From: Duganella radicis
Lineage (GTDB): Bacteria; Pseudomonadota; Gammaproteobacteria; Burkholderiales; Burkholderiaceae_D
Assembly: GCF_009720825.1 (NCBI RefSeq)
Contig: NZ_WNKY01000004.1
Location: 124,001 to 188,000, forward strand
Length of the DNA stretch: 64,000 nt
Direction: 5' to 3'
This document shows, piece after piece, positions 32,075 through 40,591 of the stretch. The number at the start of each line of letters is the position of its first letter. The stretch's first letter is position 1. A program made the position numbers and the translations under genes. Under the pieces are notes generated by a model, which saw only the letters and a list, made by a program, of their open reading frames with translations, was not told the DNA's origin and searched no databases.

Positions 32075-33544
32075 TCAGGCGCGGCAAGCGAAAGCGTTGA
32101 CGGCATCGGCCGCAAGCGGCGCATCGGCGCGCGTCTCCAGCCAGAAGCGACGCAGCAGATTCTGCGCCGTCTGCATGCGATACGTGCTCGATGCGCGCAT
32201 ATCCGACAGTGGCGCAAAGTCCTGCTGCAACAAATCCATCGCCACGCGCAGATTGGTTTCATTCCAGCGCAAGCCGGTCAGCGCGGCTTCGGCACGCGGC
32301 GCGCGGCGCGGCGTGGCCGCCATGCCGCCAAACGCGATGCGCGCATCGATGACCGTGTCGCCATCCAGCGTGAACGCAAACGCCGCGCACACCGCCGAAA
32401 TATCCTGGTCGAAGCGCTTGGCCAGCTTGTAGGTGCGGAACTGCACATTCGCGCGCGGCAGCAGCACGCGCACGGCCGCCACAAATTCGTCAGCCAGCAA
32501 ATCCTTTTTCTGATAGTCGAGGTAGAAGGATTCCAGCGCCAGCACGCGCTGGCCGGATGGGCCTTGCAGCACCACCTCACTGCCCAGCGCAATCAGCCAC
32601 GGCATGGAGTCGCCGATCGGCGAGCCGTTGGCGACATTGCCACCGAGCGTGCCCGCGTTACGGATCGGCAGCGAAGCAAAGCGCTGCCACAACTCGCTCA
32701 GCTGCGCCGGATACAGCTTGCACAGCGCTTCATACGCATCGTTCAACGACACGCCCGCGCCAATTTCCAGCATGCCGTCCTTCTGCCGCACGCTTTGCAA
32801 CGCGGTGACGTGGCCGAGGTAAATGATGTCGCCGAGATCGCGCATCTGCTTCGTCACCCACAGACCGATATCGGTGGAGCCGGCCAGCAGCGTCGCTTTC
32901 GGATGCGCGGTGCGCAACACCACCAGTTCCTCCAGCGTGCGCGGTGCGTGGAACGAGCGGCCTTGCGCGCTGTAGGTTGCGCCTGCATCGCGCCGCAAGG
33001 CTTGCAGCTGCTGCGTCAACGCGGCGCGGTCGAACGATACTTTCGGCAGTTCGGTCATGCGGTGCGCGGCGTCGATAATCGGGCGATAACCGGTGCAGCG
33101 ACACAGGTTACCGGACAAGCAGTCGTCGATCTCCTTGCGCCGCGCCGGCTGGCCATCCTTGTCCAGATACATGCCCCACAGCGACATGACAAAACCCGGC
33201 GTACAGAAACCGCATTGCGAACCATGGCACTCCACCATGGCTTGCTGCACCGGATGCAGCGTGCCGTCCGGCTGCTGCATGTCCTCCACCGTGAACAGCG
33301 CCTTGCCATCCAGCGTAGGCGCGAACTGGATGCAGGAGTTCACCGCCTTCATCTCCAGCTGTCCCTGCGCATTCAGGCTGCCCACCACCACCGTGCAAGC
33401 ACCGCAATCGCCCTCGGCGCAGCCTTCCTTGGTGCCGGTGCAATGCAGATCCTCGCGCAGATGCTGGAGCACGGTGCGGGTCGGGGCGGCGTCGTGGATT
33501 TCCTGTACGGCGCCACGGTAGTAAAAACGAATCGGTTCTGACAT
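32075..33544 (-). CDS. xdhA: Xanthine dehydrogenase, iron-sulfur/FAD subunit
   Basis: Small subunit that moves electrons from the molybdenum site through two [2Fe-2S] clusters and FAD to NAD+. About 489 residues. The N-terminal plant-type ferredoxin cluster CAEGDCGACTVV is followed by CGFCTPGF and CLSGNLCRCTGY for the second cluster. The FAD domain has TLLAGSTDIGLWVT and NAGTLGGNVANGSPIGD. The start chosen gives MSEPIRFYYRG. It lies 7 bases downstream of puuE in the operon. Confidence 0.96.
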   Translation of the reverse strand: MSEPIRFYYRGAVQEIHDAAPTRTVLQHLREDLHCTGTKEGCAEGDCGACTVVVGSLNAQGQLEMKAVNSCIQFAPTLDGKALFTVEDMQQPDGTLHPVQQAMVECHGSQCGFCTPGFVMSLWGMYLDKDGQPARRKEIDDCLSGNLCRCTGYRPIIDAAHRMTELPKVSFDRAALTQQLQALRRDAGATYSAQGRSFHAPRTLEELVVLRTAHPKATLLAGSTDIGLWVTKQMRDLGDIIYLGHVTALQSVRQKDGMLEIGAGVSLNDAYEALCKLYPAQLSELWQRFASLPIRNAGTLGGNVANGSPIGDSMPWLIALGSEVVLQGPSGQRVLALESFYLDYQKKDLLADEFVAAVRVLLPRANVQFRTYKLAKRFDQDISAVCAAFAFTLDGDTVIDARIAFGGMAATPRRAPRAEAALTGLRWNETNLRVAMDLLQQDFAPLSDMRASSTYRMQTAQNLLRRFWLETRADAPLAADAVNAFACRA

Positions 33545-33551
33545 CACAATC

Positions 33552-34505
33552 TCATTCTGCAAAAGGGTGAACCTTGCGCCAGTGTTCGGCGATATCGATG
33601 CGGCGCGTGATCCACACGTTATCGTGCTGCTGCACGTAGTCGAGGAAACGCGCCAGCGAGGCCGCGCGCGCCGGACGGCCGACCAGGCGGCAATGCAGGC
33701 CGATATTCAGCATCTTCGGCTGATTCAGCCCGTCAGGATCGCCCTCGGCGTACAGCACGTCGAACGCATCCTTCAGATAATCGAAGAACTGCGTGCCCGA
33801 GTTGAAGCCTTGCGCGGCGGCGAAGCGCATATCGTTGGTGTCCAGCGTGTACGGCACGATCAGTTGCGGCTCGCTCACGGCCTGGCCCTGTGCGTTGGTG
33901 AAGTCCACCTTCTGCCAGAACGGCAGATCGTCACCGTAATAATCCGAGTCGTAGCGGAAGCCGCCATGCTCCATCACCAGGCGACGCGTTTGTGGCGAAT
34001 CGCGGCCGGTGTACCAGCCTTGCGGCGCGCGGCCAGTCAGTTCGCGAATGATGTCCACCGCTTCCTTCATGTGAGCGCGCTCGGTGGCCTCGTCCATGTT
34101 CTGATAGGTGATCCAGCGCAGGCCGTGGCAGGCGATTTCGTGGCCCAGTTCTTTAAATGCGGCCACCGCCTCCGGATGGCGCTTCAAGGCCATCGACACA
34201 CCAAAGATAGTCAGCGGTAGCTTGCGCTCTTCAAACATACGCAGCACACGCCACAAGCCGGCGCGCGAGCCGTATTCGTAGATCGACTCCATGCTCATAT
34301 GACGGTTGCTGAACGAGGCCGCGCCGATGATCTCGGACAGGAAAGTCTCGGAACCGGCGTCGCCGTGCAGCACGCTGTTCTCCGCGCCCTCCTCGTAATT
34401 CAGCACGAATTGCAGGGCGATGCGGGCCTTGTTGGGCCACTGGGCGTGCGGCGGCTTCGGACCGTAACCGATCAAATCACGCGGGTAGTTATCGTAAGTG
34501 GTCAT
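33552..34505 (-). CDS. puuE: Allantoinase of the polysaccharide-deacetylase type
   Basis: Hydrolyses allantoin to allantoate. The 317-residue protein carries the family hallmark ARIALQFVLNYEEGAENSV after a YPRDLIGYGPKPPHAQWP leader. Further motifs are GHEIACHGLRWITYQ and FRYDSDYYGDDLPFW. It belongs to the metal-independent PuuE group, not the amidohydrolase allantoinases. It is first in the minus-strand operon puuE-xdhA-xdhB-xdhC-guaD-deaminase and divergent from uraH. Confidence 0.96.
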   Translation of the reverse strand: MTTYDNYPRDLIGYGPKPPHAQWPNKARIALQFVLNYEEGAENSVLHGDAGSETFLSEIIGAASFSNRHMSMESIYEYGSRAGLWRVLRMFEERKLPLTIFGVSMALKRHPEAVAAFKELGHEIACHGLRWITYQNMDEATERAHMKEAVDIIRELTGRAPQGWYTGRDSPQTRRLVMEHGGFRYDSDYYGDDLPFWQKVDFTNAQGQAVSEPQLIVPYTLDTNDMRFAAAQGFNSGTQFFDYLKDAFDVLYAEGDPDGLNQPKMLNIGLHCRLVGRPARAASLARFLDYVQQHDNVWITRRIDIAEHWRKVHPFAE

Positions 34506-34538
34506 GGCGCTGGCAAGTCTATGGCTAATATATCTCTA

Positions 34539-34572
34539 ATCATATATGCCTACGTCCATAGCGGTATATGAT
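34539..34572. promoter_or_regulatory. Inverted repeat between puuE and uraH
   Basis: ATCATATA (34539-34546) and TATATGAT (34565-34572) are exact complements with an 18-base spacer, centred in the 109-base divergent region. The position suits an operator shared by both halves of the urate/allantoin pathway. The regulator is unknown. Confidence 0.4.
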
Positions 34573-34614
34573 TTCGACAATAGATACCTGTCACAAGCAA
34601 ATATAGGACCAATC

Positions 34615-34968
34615 ATGGGCAAACTCAGTACGCACGTTCTCGACATCACGCAGGGCAAGCCGGGCGCCGGCGTCAAAGTGGCTTTGTACGCGGTGGGCGC
34701 GCAGGGCCGCACGCTGGTGAAAACCGACGTCACCAACGCCGACGGCCGTTGCTCCACGCCGCTGCTGGAGGGCGACGCACTGAAACAGGGCAAATATGAA
34801 CTGGTGTTCAGCGCCGGCGATTATTTTGCGGCACAGGGTGTGACGCTGCCGGAACCGCGCTTCATCGACGAGGTGACGCTGGCGTTTGGCGTGGCGCACG
34901 CGGATCAGAATTACCACGTCCCGCTGGTGGTGTCGCCCTGGGCGTATTCGACCTATCGCGGCAGCTGA
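34615..34968 (+). CDS. uraH: 5-hydroxyisourate hydrolase
   Basis: Transthyretin-related enzyme that hydrolyses 5-hydroxyisourate, the product of urate oxidation, to OHCU. The protein is about 117 residues. It begins MGKLSTHVLDITQGKPG (family motif 1), contains FHIDE-equivalent PEPRFIDEVTLAFGV, and ends with the diagnostic YRGS. ATG 34615 is chosen because TAGGA precedes it; codons further upstream do not fit the family. No signal peptide is present. Confidence 0.95.
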   Translation: MGKLSTHVLDITQGKPGAGVKVALYAVGAQGRTLVKTDVTNADGRCSTPLLEGDALKQGKYELVFSAGDYFAAQGVTLPEPRFIDEVTLAFGVAHADQNYHVPLVVSPWAYSTYRGS

Positions 34969-34988
34969 TTTGATAAGATGCGGGCACT

Positions 34989-36482
34989 ATGACTGAATCA
35001 TTGGCCGCATCCTTACTTCAACAAGCCGTCGAACTGCATCAACAGGGGCGGCTGGAACCGGCGCAGGCGCTGTACCGGCAAGTCCTTGAACTTAATCCGC
35101 GCCAGTTCGATGCGCTGCATCTGCTGGGCGTGATCGCGCGCCAGCAAGGTGACCGCGACGGCGCCATTGAGCTGATCTCGCGCGCGCTGGCGGTCGATGA
35201 GGCGCAGGCGGCGGCGCACTGCAATCTCGGCGTGGCCTTGCTGGATGCCGGCCGCGCCGAAGAGGCACTGGCCAGTCATGAGCGCGCGCTGGCATTGAAT
35301 CCTTCGCATGCACTGGCGTGGAGCAATCGCGGCAACGCGCTGCGCCGGTTGCTGCGGCTGGACGAGGCTTTGCACAGTTACCAGCGTGCCCTGCAAATCA
35401 AACCGGATTACGCCGAGGCGCACTGCAACCGCGCCATCGTCCTGCAAGACATGGGCCGCTATCTCGACGCGCTGGGCGCGGCCGAGGATGCGCTCAACAT
35501 CAAGGACCGCTACGCCGACGCGTGGCTGGCGCGCGGCAATGCGCTGCACTGCCTGCGCTATTTGCCGGAAGCGGTGGAAAGCTTCGACCGCGCCCTCCAC
35601 CTGCGTCCCGACTGGGCGGAGGCCTACTGCGCGCAAGGCATGTCATTGCACCGGCTGGGCGAATTTGGCGCGGCGGTGGACAGCTATGATCAGGCGATCA
35701 GGCACCGGCCGGATTACGCACTGGCGCACTACCATCGTGGCAACGCCCTGCGCGCGCTGGACCGGCGCGAAGAAGCCATCGCCGCCTACCGCGCGGCGCT
35801 GGCGCATGGCGATAATCCCGAAACCATTGCCTTCGCATTGGCCTCGGTGGGCGAAGGTGAAACGCCGGCCGCGCTACCGAACGACTACGTGCGCTCGTTG
35901 TTCGATCAATACGCCAACCACTTCGACCAGCATCTGACCGAAGTGCTGGGCTACAAAACCCCGGCCGTGCTGGATGCGTTGCTGCGGCATGTGGCGCCGT
36001 CGAGCGAGCTGGCGACCGTGGACCTGGGCTGTGGCACCGGCTTGTGCGGCCCCTATCTGCGCGCTTACTCGCGCAAACTGGTGGGCGTCGACCTGTCGCA
36101 GCAAATGCTGGACAAGGCGGCCGAGCGTAAGCTGTACGACGAACTGGCATGCGACGACCTGACCGGCTACTTGCGCGGCCGCACGGCATCGTTCGACCTG
36201 GCGGTGGCCGCGGACGTCTTCGTCTACATTGGCGACCTTGCGCCGGTGTTCGACGCCGTGCACACCGCCTTGCGTCCGGGCGGGCGCTTCTGCTTCTCGG
36301 TGGAGGCCGGCGAAGGCGCCGACTACGTGCTGCGCCCATCCAACCGTTACGCCCACACGCTCGAATATCTGCAACGCCTGGCAGCCGCCACCGGATTCAC
36401 CATACTGGCCACCCAGGCCATGGAAGCCCGCCAGGAAAACGGCGCTCCGATCGCCGCCCATGCAATCATCATGACAAGGTAA
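34989..36482 (+). CDS. TPR-repeat protein with C-terminal SAM methyltransferase
   Basis: A 497-residue two-part protein. Residues about 1-275 hold seven or eight tetratricopeptide repeats (pattern A-GNAL--L-R-EEA---Y--AL). Residues about 300-497 form a class I methyltransferase with motif I TVDLGCGTGLCGPYL and motif VHTALRPGGRFCFSVEAG. The substrate is unknown; related proteins exist in many betaproteobacteria. It starts 20 bases after uraH and is followed after one base by the kinase gene, whose ribosome site lies in its last codons. Confidence 0.9.
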   Translation: MTESLAASLLQQAVELHQQGRLEPAQALYRQVLELNPRQFDALHLLGVIARQQGDRDGAIELISRALAVDEAQAAAHCNLGVALLDAGRAEEALASHERALALNPSHALAWSNRGNALRRLLRLDEALHSYQRALQIKPDYAEAHCNRAIVLQDMGRYLDALGAAEDALNIKDRYADAWLARGNALHCLRYLPEAVESFDRALHLRPDWAEAYCAQGMSLHRLGEFGAAVDSYDQAIRHRPDYALAHYHRGNALRALDRREEAIAAYRAALAHGDNPETIAFALASVGEGETPAALPNDYVRSLFDQYANHFDQHLTEVLGYKTPAVLDALLRHVAPSSELATVDLGCGTGLCGPYLRAYSRKLVGVDLSQQMLDKAAERKLYDELACDDLTGYLRGRTASFDLAVAADVFVYIGDLAPVFDAVHTALRPGGRFCFSVEAGEGADYVLRPSNRYAHTLEYLQRLAAATGFTILATQAMEARQENGAPIAAHAIIMTR

Positions 36483-36483
36483 T

Positions 36484-37233
36484 ATGCAAACAATCAAGCG
36501 CTTCATTGGAGACGCTGCCTTGCGGCGCGATGAAATCGGCGAATCGCCGTGCACCGTACATAGCTTCCGGCGCGGGAAAGAACTTTATTTTCTCAAGACC
36601 TCGCCGGCGATTTACACCGGCACCACCTACAGCGTGTTGCGCGAGGCGACGGTGCTGCAATGGCTGTCTGGCAAAGTGAAGGTGCCGGAAGTGGTGCTGA
36701 CCGCGCGGGACGAGCAGCAGGAATACATGATCACCCGTGCCGTACCGGGCGCGCCGCTGGCCGAATATCTGAAAGACGAACAGCGCACGCTGGCGCTGTT
36801 CCAGGAAGCGCTGCGGCAGATGCAATCGATCTCCATCGCCGACTGCCCGTTCGATTCCAGCGCCGCCATGCGTCTGCGCGAGCTGGAATTCCTGATCAGC
36901 CAGGACCTGATCGACGAAGACTACGATTTCGGCGCCTGGCCCGGCCTGACCACGCCACAAGACCTGCTCGCCCGCCTGCACGCCAGCATGCCGCAGGAAG
37001 AGCTGGTGTTCTCGCACGGCGACCTCGGCGACAGCAACATCTTCGTCACCGACAACGACGAACTCCACTTCATCGATCTCGGCCGAGGCGGCAAAGCCGA
37101 CCGCTGGCTGGACATCGCCTTCGCCCACCGCAACCTGCGCGAAGACGTCTCCGCGGAGCTCGCCGCCCAACTCCTTACCACTGACGCTCCAGCCAAGCGC
37201 GAATTTTTCGAACAACTCGACGAGTTGTTCTGA
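36484..37233 (+). CDS. Aminoglycoside 3'-phosphotransferase-like kinase
   Basis: A 249-residue protein with the APH fold. Strong parallels to APH(3') enzymes run along its length: YTGTTYSVLREATVLQWL near residue 43, SISIADCPFDSSAAMRLREL, then the catalytic loop VFSHGDLGDSNIFV and metal-binding IDLGRGGKADRWLDIAF, and the end LDELF. APH(3')-III has the same order of elements and nearly the same C-terminus. It is about 15 residues shorter near the C-terminal helices. It could inactivate kanamycin-type drugs or phosphorylate an unknown metabolite. It is coupled to the TPR-methyltransferase gene, not to any mobile element. Confidence 0.85.
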   Translation: MQTIKRFIGDAALRRDEIGESPCTVHSFRRGKELYFLKTSPAIYTGTTYSVLREATVLQWLSGKVKVPEVVLTARDEQQEYMITRAVPGAPLAEYLKDEQRTLALFQEALRQMQSISIADCPFDSSAAMRLRELEFLISQDLIDEDYDFGAWPGLTTPQDLLARLHASMPQEELVFSHGDLGDSNIFVTDNDELHFIDLGRGGKADRWLDIAFAHRNLREDVSAELAAQLLTTDAPAKREFFEQLDELF

Positions 37234-37242
37234 CCCAATTCG

Positions 37243-37370
37243 GGGTCAGCTCTGTCATTCGGACAGCCGGCACCAAGCTTTGAGCTATATCAATACGTAA
37301 AAATGTCCGAATTTGCGTATTGAGCTACATCAAAGAGTTTGCTCGCCTGTCCAAATGACAGAGCTGACCC
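37243..37370. repeat. REPIN-like palindromic element
   Basis: Two 24-bp arms (37243-37266 and 37347-37370) are inverted copies with one mismatch, each holding GGGTCAGCTCTGTCATT or its complement. The spacer holds a second inverted repeat, CAATACG/CGTATTG, and a direct repeat TTGAGCTAYATCAA. A local TGACCC/GGGTCA hairpin overlaps the preceding stop. This fits a mobile REP doublet of the kind moved by RAYT transposases; no transposase is in the window. Confidence 0.75.
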
Positions 37371-37420
37371 TGAACTTTCAAACTTGCACACATCACATCA
37401 TTCCCTTAGAATCAGAGCTA

Positions 37421-38722
37421 TTGCCCATTCCTCTATCCCCCTTGGATACCGTGCCCTTTTGGGTGCAATTTCTTGCACTCTTTCTCCTGATTCTGTGTTC
37501 TGCCTTCTTCGCGATGGCGGAGACTGCTTTGATGGCGGCCAATCGCTATCGCTTGCGCCATGAGGCCAAACGCGGCAGCCGCAAGGCGATCACCACGCTG
37601 TGGCTGCTCGAACGCACCGATAAGCTGCTGTCGCTGGTGCTGATCGCGAACACGCTGTTCAACGCCGCCGCCACCGCGCTGGTGACCTCGATCGCCATCC
37701 AGGCTTTCGGCCACGACGATAACGTCATCACCCTGTCCACCGGCGGCGTGGCTTTCCTGCTGATCGTGTTCGCGGAAATTTCCCCCAAGGTGATCGGCGC
37801 CACCTTCCCGGAAAAGATCGCCCTGCCCACCAGCATGGTGCTCAAGCCGCTGATGTCGCTGTCCAAGCCGGTGATCTGGTTCGTCAATCTGTTCGTGTCG
37901 ATGCTGCTCAAGCTGTTCGGCATCAAGGCCGGTTCGCACGCGCACGACACCCGCCTGTCGCCGGAGGAACTGCGTTCCATCGTGCTGGAGGGAGGCAACT
38001 TTATCCCCCAGAAGCACAAGAGCATCCTGCTCAATCTGTTCGATCTGGAGACTATTTCGGTCGAGGACATCATGACGCCACGCTCGCAGGTCGAAGCGCT
38101 GGATCTGGAAATGCCGGTGGCGGAAATCATGCGCGAGCTGACCACCTGCTACCACAACAAGCTGCCCGTCTACGAAGGCGAGATCAACCGCATCGTCGGC
38201 ATTCTGCACGTGCGCAAGGCGGTCGCCCTGCTGAATCAGGAGGACGAGATCACCCACCAGCATCTGCGCGCGATGCTGACCACGCCGTACTTCATCCCGC
38301 GGGACACCCGCCTGTTCACCCAGCTCCAGTACTTCCAGGAGAACAAGGAGCGCCTCGGCATCATCGTCGACGAGTACGGCGAGGTGCAGGGCTTGGTCAC
38401 GCTGGACGATATCATCGAGGAGATGATCGGCGAGTTCACCACCTCCACCCCATCCGCCGCCAAGGCCGACAGCTTCGGCTGGGACGCCCAAGGCGAATGC
38501 CTGCTGGACGGCGCCACCCCGCTGCGCGACGTCAACAAGCGCCTCGGCCTGAATTTCCCGCTCGACGGTCCCAAGACCCTGAACGGCATGCTGCTGGAAT
38601 TGTTGCAAGAAATTCCAGACGCGCCCATCAGCCTCAAGGTCGAGCAATGCATCGTCGAGGTGGTGCAGGTCCACGATCAGGCCATCAAAGTCGTCAAATT
38701 GCGACGCCCGGCCGCCCGCTGA
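37421..38722 (+). CDS. CNNM/CBS-domain membrane protein (CorC/HlyC, YfjD-like)
   Basis: About 433 residues. An N-terminal CNNM (DUF21) domain with membrane helices includes LFLLILCSAFFAMAETALMA and the NRYRLRHEAKRG motif. A CBS pair follows (VEDIMTPRSQVEALDLEM; LGIIVDEYGEVQGLVTLDD), and then the CorC_HlyC transporter-associated domain. The family is linked to Mg/Co homeostasis. The start is uncertain: TTG 37421 (weak AGAG upstream), TTG 37442 and GTG 37451 are possible. In-frame codons further upstream lie inside the repeat element. Confidence 0.88.
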   Translation: MPIPLSPLDTVPFWVQFLALFLLILCSAFFAMAETALMAANRYRLRHEAKRGSRKAITTLWLLERTDKLLSLVLIANTLFNAAATALVTSIAIQAFGHDDNVITLSTGGVAFLLIVFAEISPKVIGATFPEKIALPTSMVLKPLMSLSKPVIWFVNLFVSMLLKLFGIKAGSHAHDTRLSPEELRSIVLEGGNFIPQKHKSILLNLFDLETISVEDIMTPRSQVEALDLEMPVAEIMRELTTCYHNKLPVYEGEINRIVGILHVRKAVALLNQEDEITHQHLRAMLTTPYFIPRDTRLFTQLQYFQENKERLGIIVDEYGEVQGLVTLDDIIEEMIGEFTTSTPSAAKADSFGWDAQGECLLDGATPLRDVNKRLGLNFPLDGPKTLNGMLLELLQEIPDAPISLKVEQCIVEVVQVHDQAIKVVKLRRPAAR

Positions 38723-38853
38723 GCCCTGTAAAAGCAGGCAAACGCGTGGGCGCACGCAACAGAGGGGAGTAAAATTGTTGCACAGGCTTTACAAAAATAA
38801 TGCCTGAGAGCATCATTCCGTGATCGCCCTCCTCCAACCTGACAGACGCGACT

Positions 38854-40581
38854 ATGGCAGCAGTCCTACCCAACGCAGCGCCAGGCGCCCCGATGCCGGG
38901 GTTGGCGAGGGCATTGATGCAGGCCGGCCGCCTGTCCGCCGCGCAAGCGGAGACTTTGCAAAAGAAGTCGGTGGCGGAGAAGCTGGCCTTTATCGATGTG
39001 CTGCTGTCCAGCGGCGCGATTGAATCGAAAGCCCTGGCCGCCTTCTGCGCCGACACCTTTGCCTACCCGATGATGGATGTCAGCGCCCTCAATATCGAGG
39101 CGCTGCCGCCCAAGATCATCGATAACCGCCTGATGCAGACCCAGCGCGTGATCGCCCTGGCCAAGCGCGGCAACAAGATGTCGGTGGCGATTTCCGATCC
39201 GACCAACACCCAGGCGCTGGACCAGATCAAGTTCCAGACCGAGTCCACCGTGGAACCGGTGATCGTGGCGCACGACGCGCTGCTGCAACTGCTGGCTCGC
39301 ATCAACAAGAGCAGCGAACAGAGCATTGCGGATCTGGCCGGCGAGGAAGCGGACATCCAGTTCGCCGAGGAGGAGGAGGCCACCACTGTCGCCGATCCCG
39401 GCGTCAACGAGGTGGAGGACGCCCCGGTGGTGCGCTTCCTCAACAAGATGCTGATGGACGCGGTCAACCTGGGCGCCTCCGACTTGCATTTCGAGCCGTT
39501 TGAAAAGTTTTACCGCATCCGCTTCCGCGTCGACGGCGTGCTGATCGAGCATGCCCAGCCGCCCATTTCGATCAAGGAAAAACTGGTCTCGCGCATCAAG
39601 GTGCTGGCCAAGCTGGACATCTCGGAAAAGCGCGTGCCGCAGGACGGCCGCATGCGCTTGATCGTCTCGCCCACCAAGACCATCGACCTGCGTATCTCCA
39701 CCCTGCCCACCCTGTTCGGCGAAAAGACGGTGATGCGTATCCTCGACGCCACGCAAGCGCAGATGGGCATCGACTCGCTCGGCTACGATCCCGATCAGAA
39801 AGAGCTGCTGCTGGACGCCATCCAGCGCCCCTACGGCATGGTGCTGGTGACCGGCCCCACCGGCTCCGGCAAGACGGTGTCGCTGTACACCTGCCTCAAC
39901 ATCCTGAACAAGCCCGGCATCAACATCTCCACCGCCGAAGACCCGGCCGAGATCAACCTGCCGGGCGTGAATCAGGTCAACGTCAACGACAAGGCCGGCC
40001 TGACTTTCCCGGTGGCGCTGAAGTCCTTCCTGCGCCAGGACCCGGACATCATCATGGTCGGCGAGATCCGCGACCTCGAAACCGCCGACATCGCCATCAA
40101 GGCGGCGCAGACCGGGCACATGGTGTTCTCCACCCTGCACACCAACGACGCGCCCTCCACCCTCACGCGTTTGATGAACATGGGGGTGGCGCCGTTCAAC
40201 ATCGCCTCGTCGGTGATCCTGATTACCGCCCAGCGCCTGGCGCGCCGCCTGTGCAGCTGCAAGCAGCCGGTCGATATCGCACCGGACCTGCTGCTCAAGG
40301 CCGGCTTCAAGCCGGAGGAACTGGACGGCAGCTGGAAACCCTACGGCCCGGTCGGCTGTGAGCGCTGCAATGGCGGCGGCTACAAGGGCCGGGTCGGCAT
40401 TTACCAGATCATGCCGATCACGCCCGCGATCGAAGCCCTGATTCTGGCCCACGGCAATTCGATGGACATTGCCGCCAAGTCCGAGGAGGAAGGCGTGAAG
40501 TCGCTGCGCCAGTCCGGACTGGTGAAGGTCAAGGCGGGCCTGACCAGCCTGGAAGAAGTGCTCGGCTGCACCAACGAATAG
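38854..40581 (+). CDS. pilB: Type IV pilus assembly ATPase
   Basis: Hexameric ATPase that powers pilin polymerisation. The 575-residue protein has an N-terminal MshEN-type domain, then SDLHFEPFEKFYRIRFRVDG, Walker A VTGPTGSGKTVSLY, an Asp box, Walker B IIMVGEIRDLETAD and a His box STLHTNDAPSTL. A zinc tetracysteine is formed by CSCKQP and CERCNGGGY. It is followed after 10 bases by pilC. The 131-base leader after the CorC-type gene probably contains its promoter. Confidence 0.97.
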   Translation: MAAVLPNAAPGAPMPGLARALMQAGRLSAAQAETLQKKSVAEKLAFIDVLLSSGAIESKALAAFCADTFAYPMMDVSALNIEALPPKIIDNRLMQTQRVIALAKRGNKMSVAISDPTNTQALDQIKFQTESTVEPVIVAHDALLQLLARINKSSEQSIADLAGEEADIQFAEEEEATTVADPGVNEVEDAPVVRFLNKMLMDAVNLGASDLHFEPFEKFYRIRFRVDGVLIEHAQPPISIKEKLVSRIKVLAKLDISEKRVPQDGRMRLIVSPTKTIDLRISTLPTLFGEKTVMRILDATQAQMGIDSLGYDPDQKELLLDAIQRPYGMVLVTGPTGSGKTVSLYTCLNILNKPGINISTAEDPAEINLPGVNQVNVNDKAGLTFPVALKSFLRQDPDIIMVGEIRDLETADIAIKAAQTGHMVFSTLHTNDAPSTLTRLMNMGVAPFNIASSVILITAQRLARRLCSCKQPVDIAPDLLLKAGFKPEELDGSWKPYGPVGCERCNGGGYKGRVGIYQIMPITPAIEALILAHGNSMDIAAKSEEEGVKSLRQSGLVKVKAGLTSLEEVLGCTNE

Positions 40582-40591
40582 GACAACCATC

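Noticed and set aside
36484..37233. Acquired resistance cassette
   Set aside because: No integron, transposase or composition break was noticed; the gene is coupled to a chromosomal neighbour, so it was annotated as an intrinsic homologue.
38723..38853. Possible sigma54 or sigma70 promoter before pilB
   Set aside because: Neither a GG/GC -24/-12 pair nor a sigma70 pair with acceptable spacing could be read convincingly.
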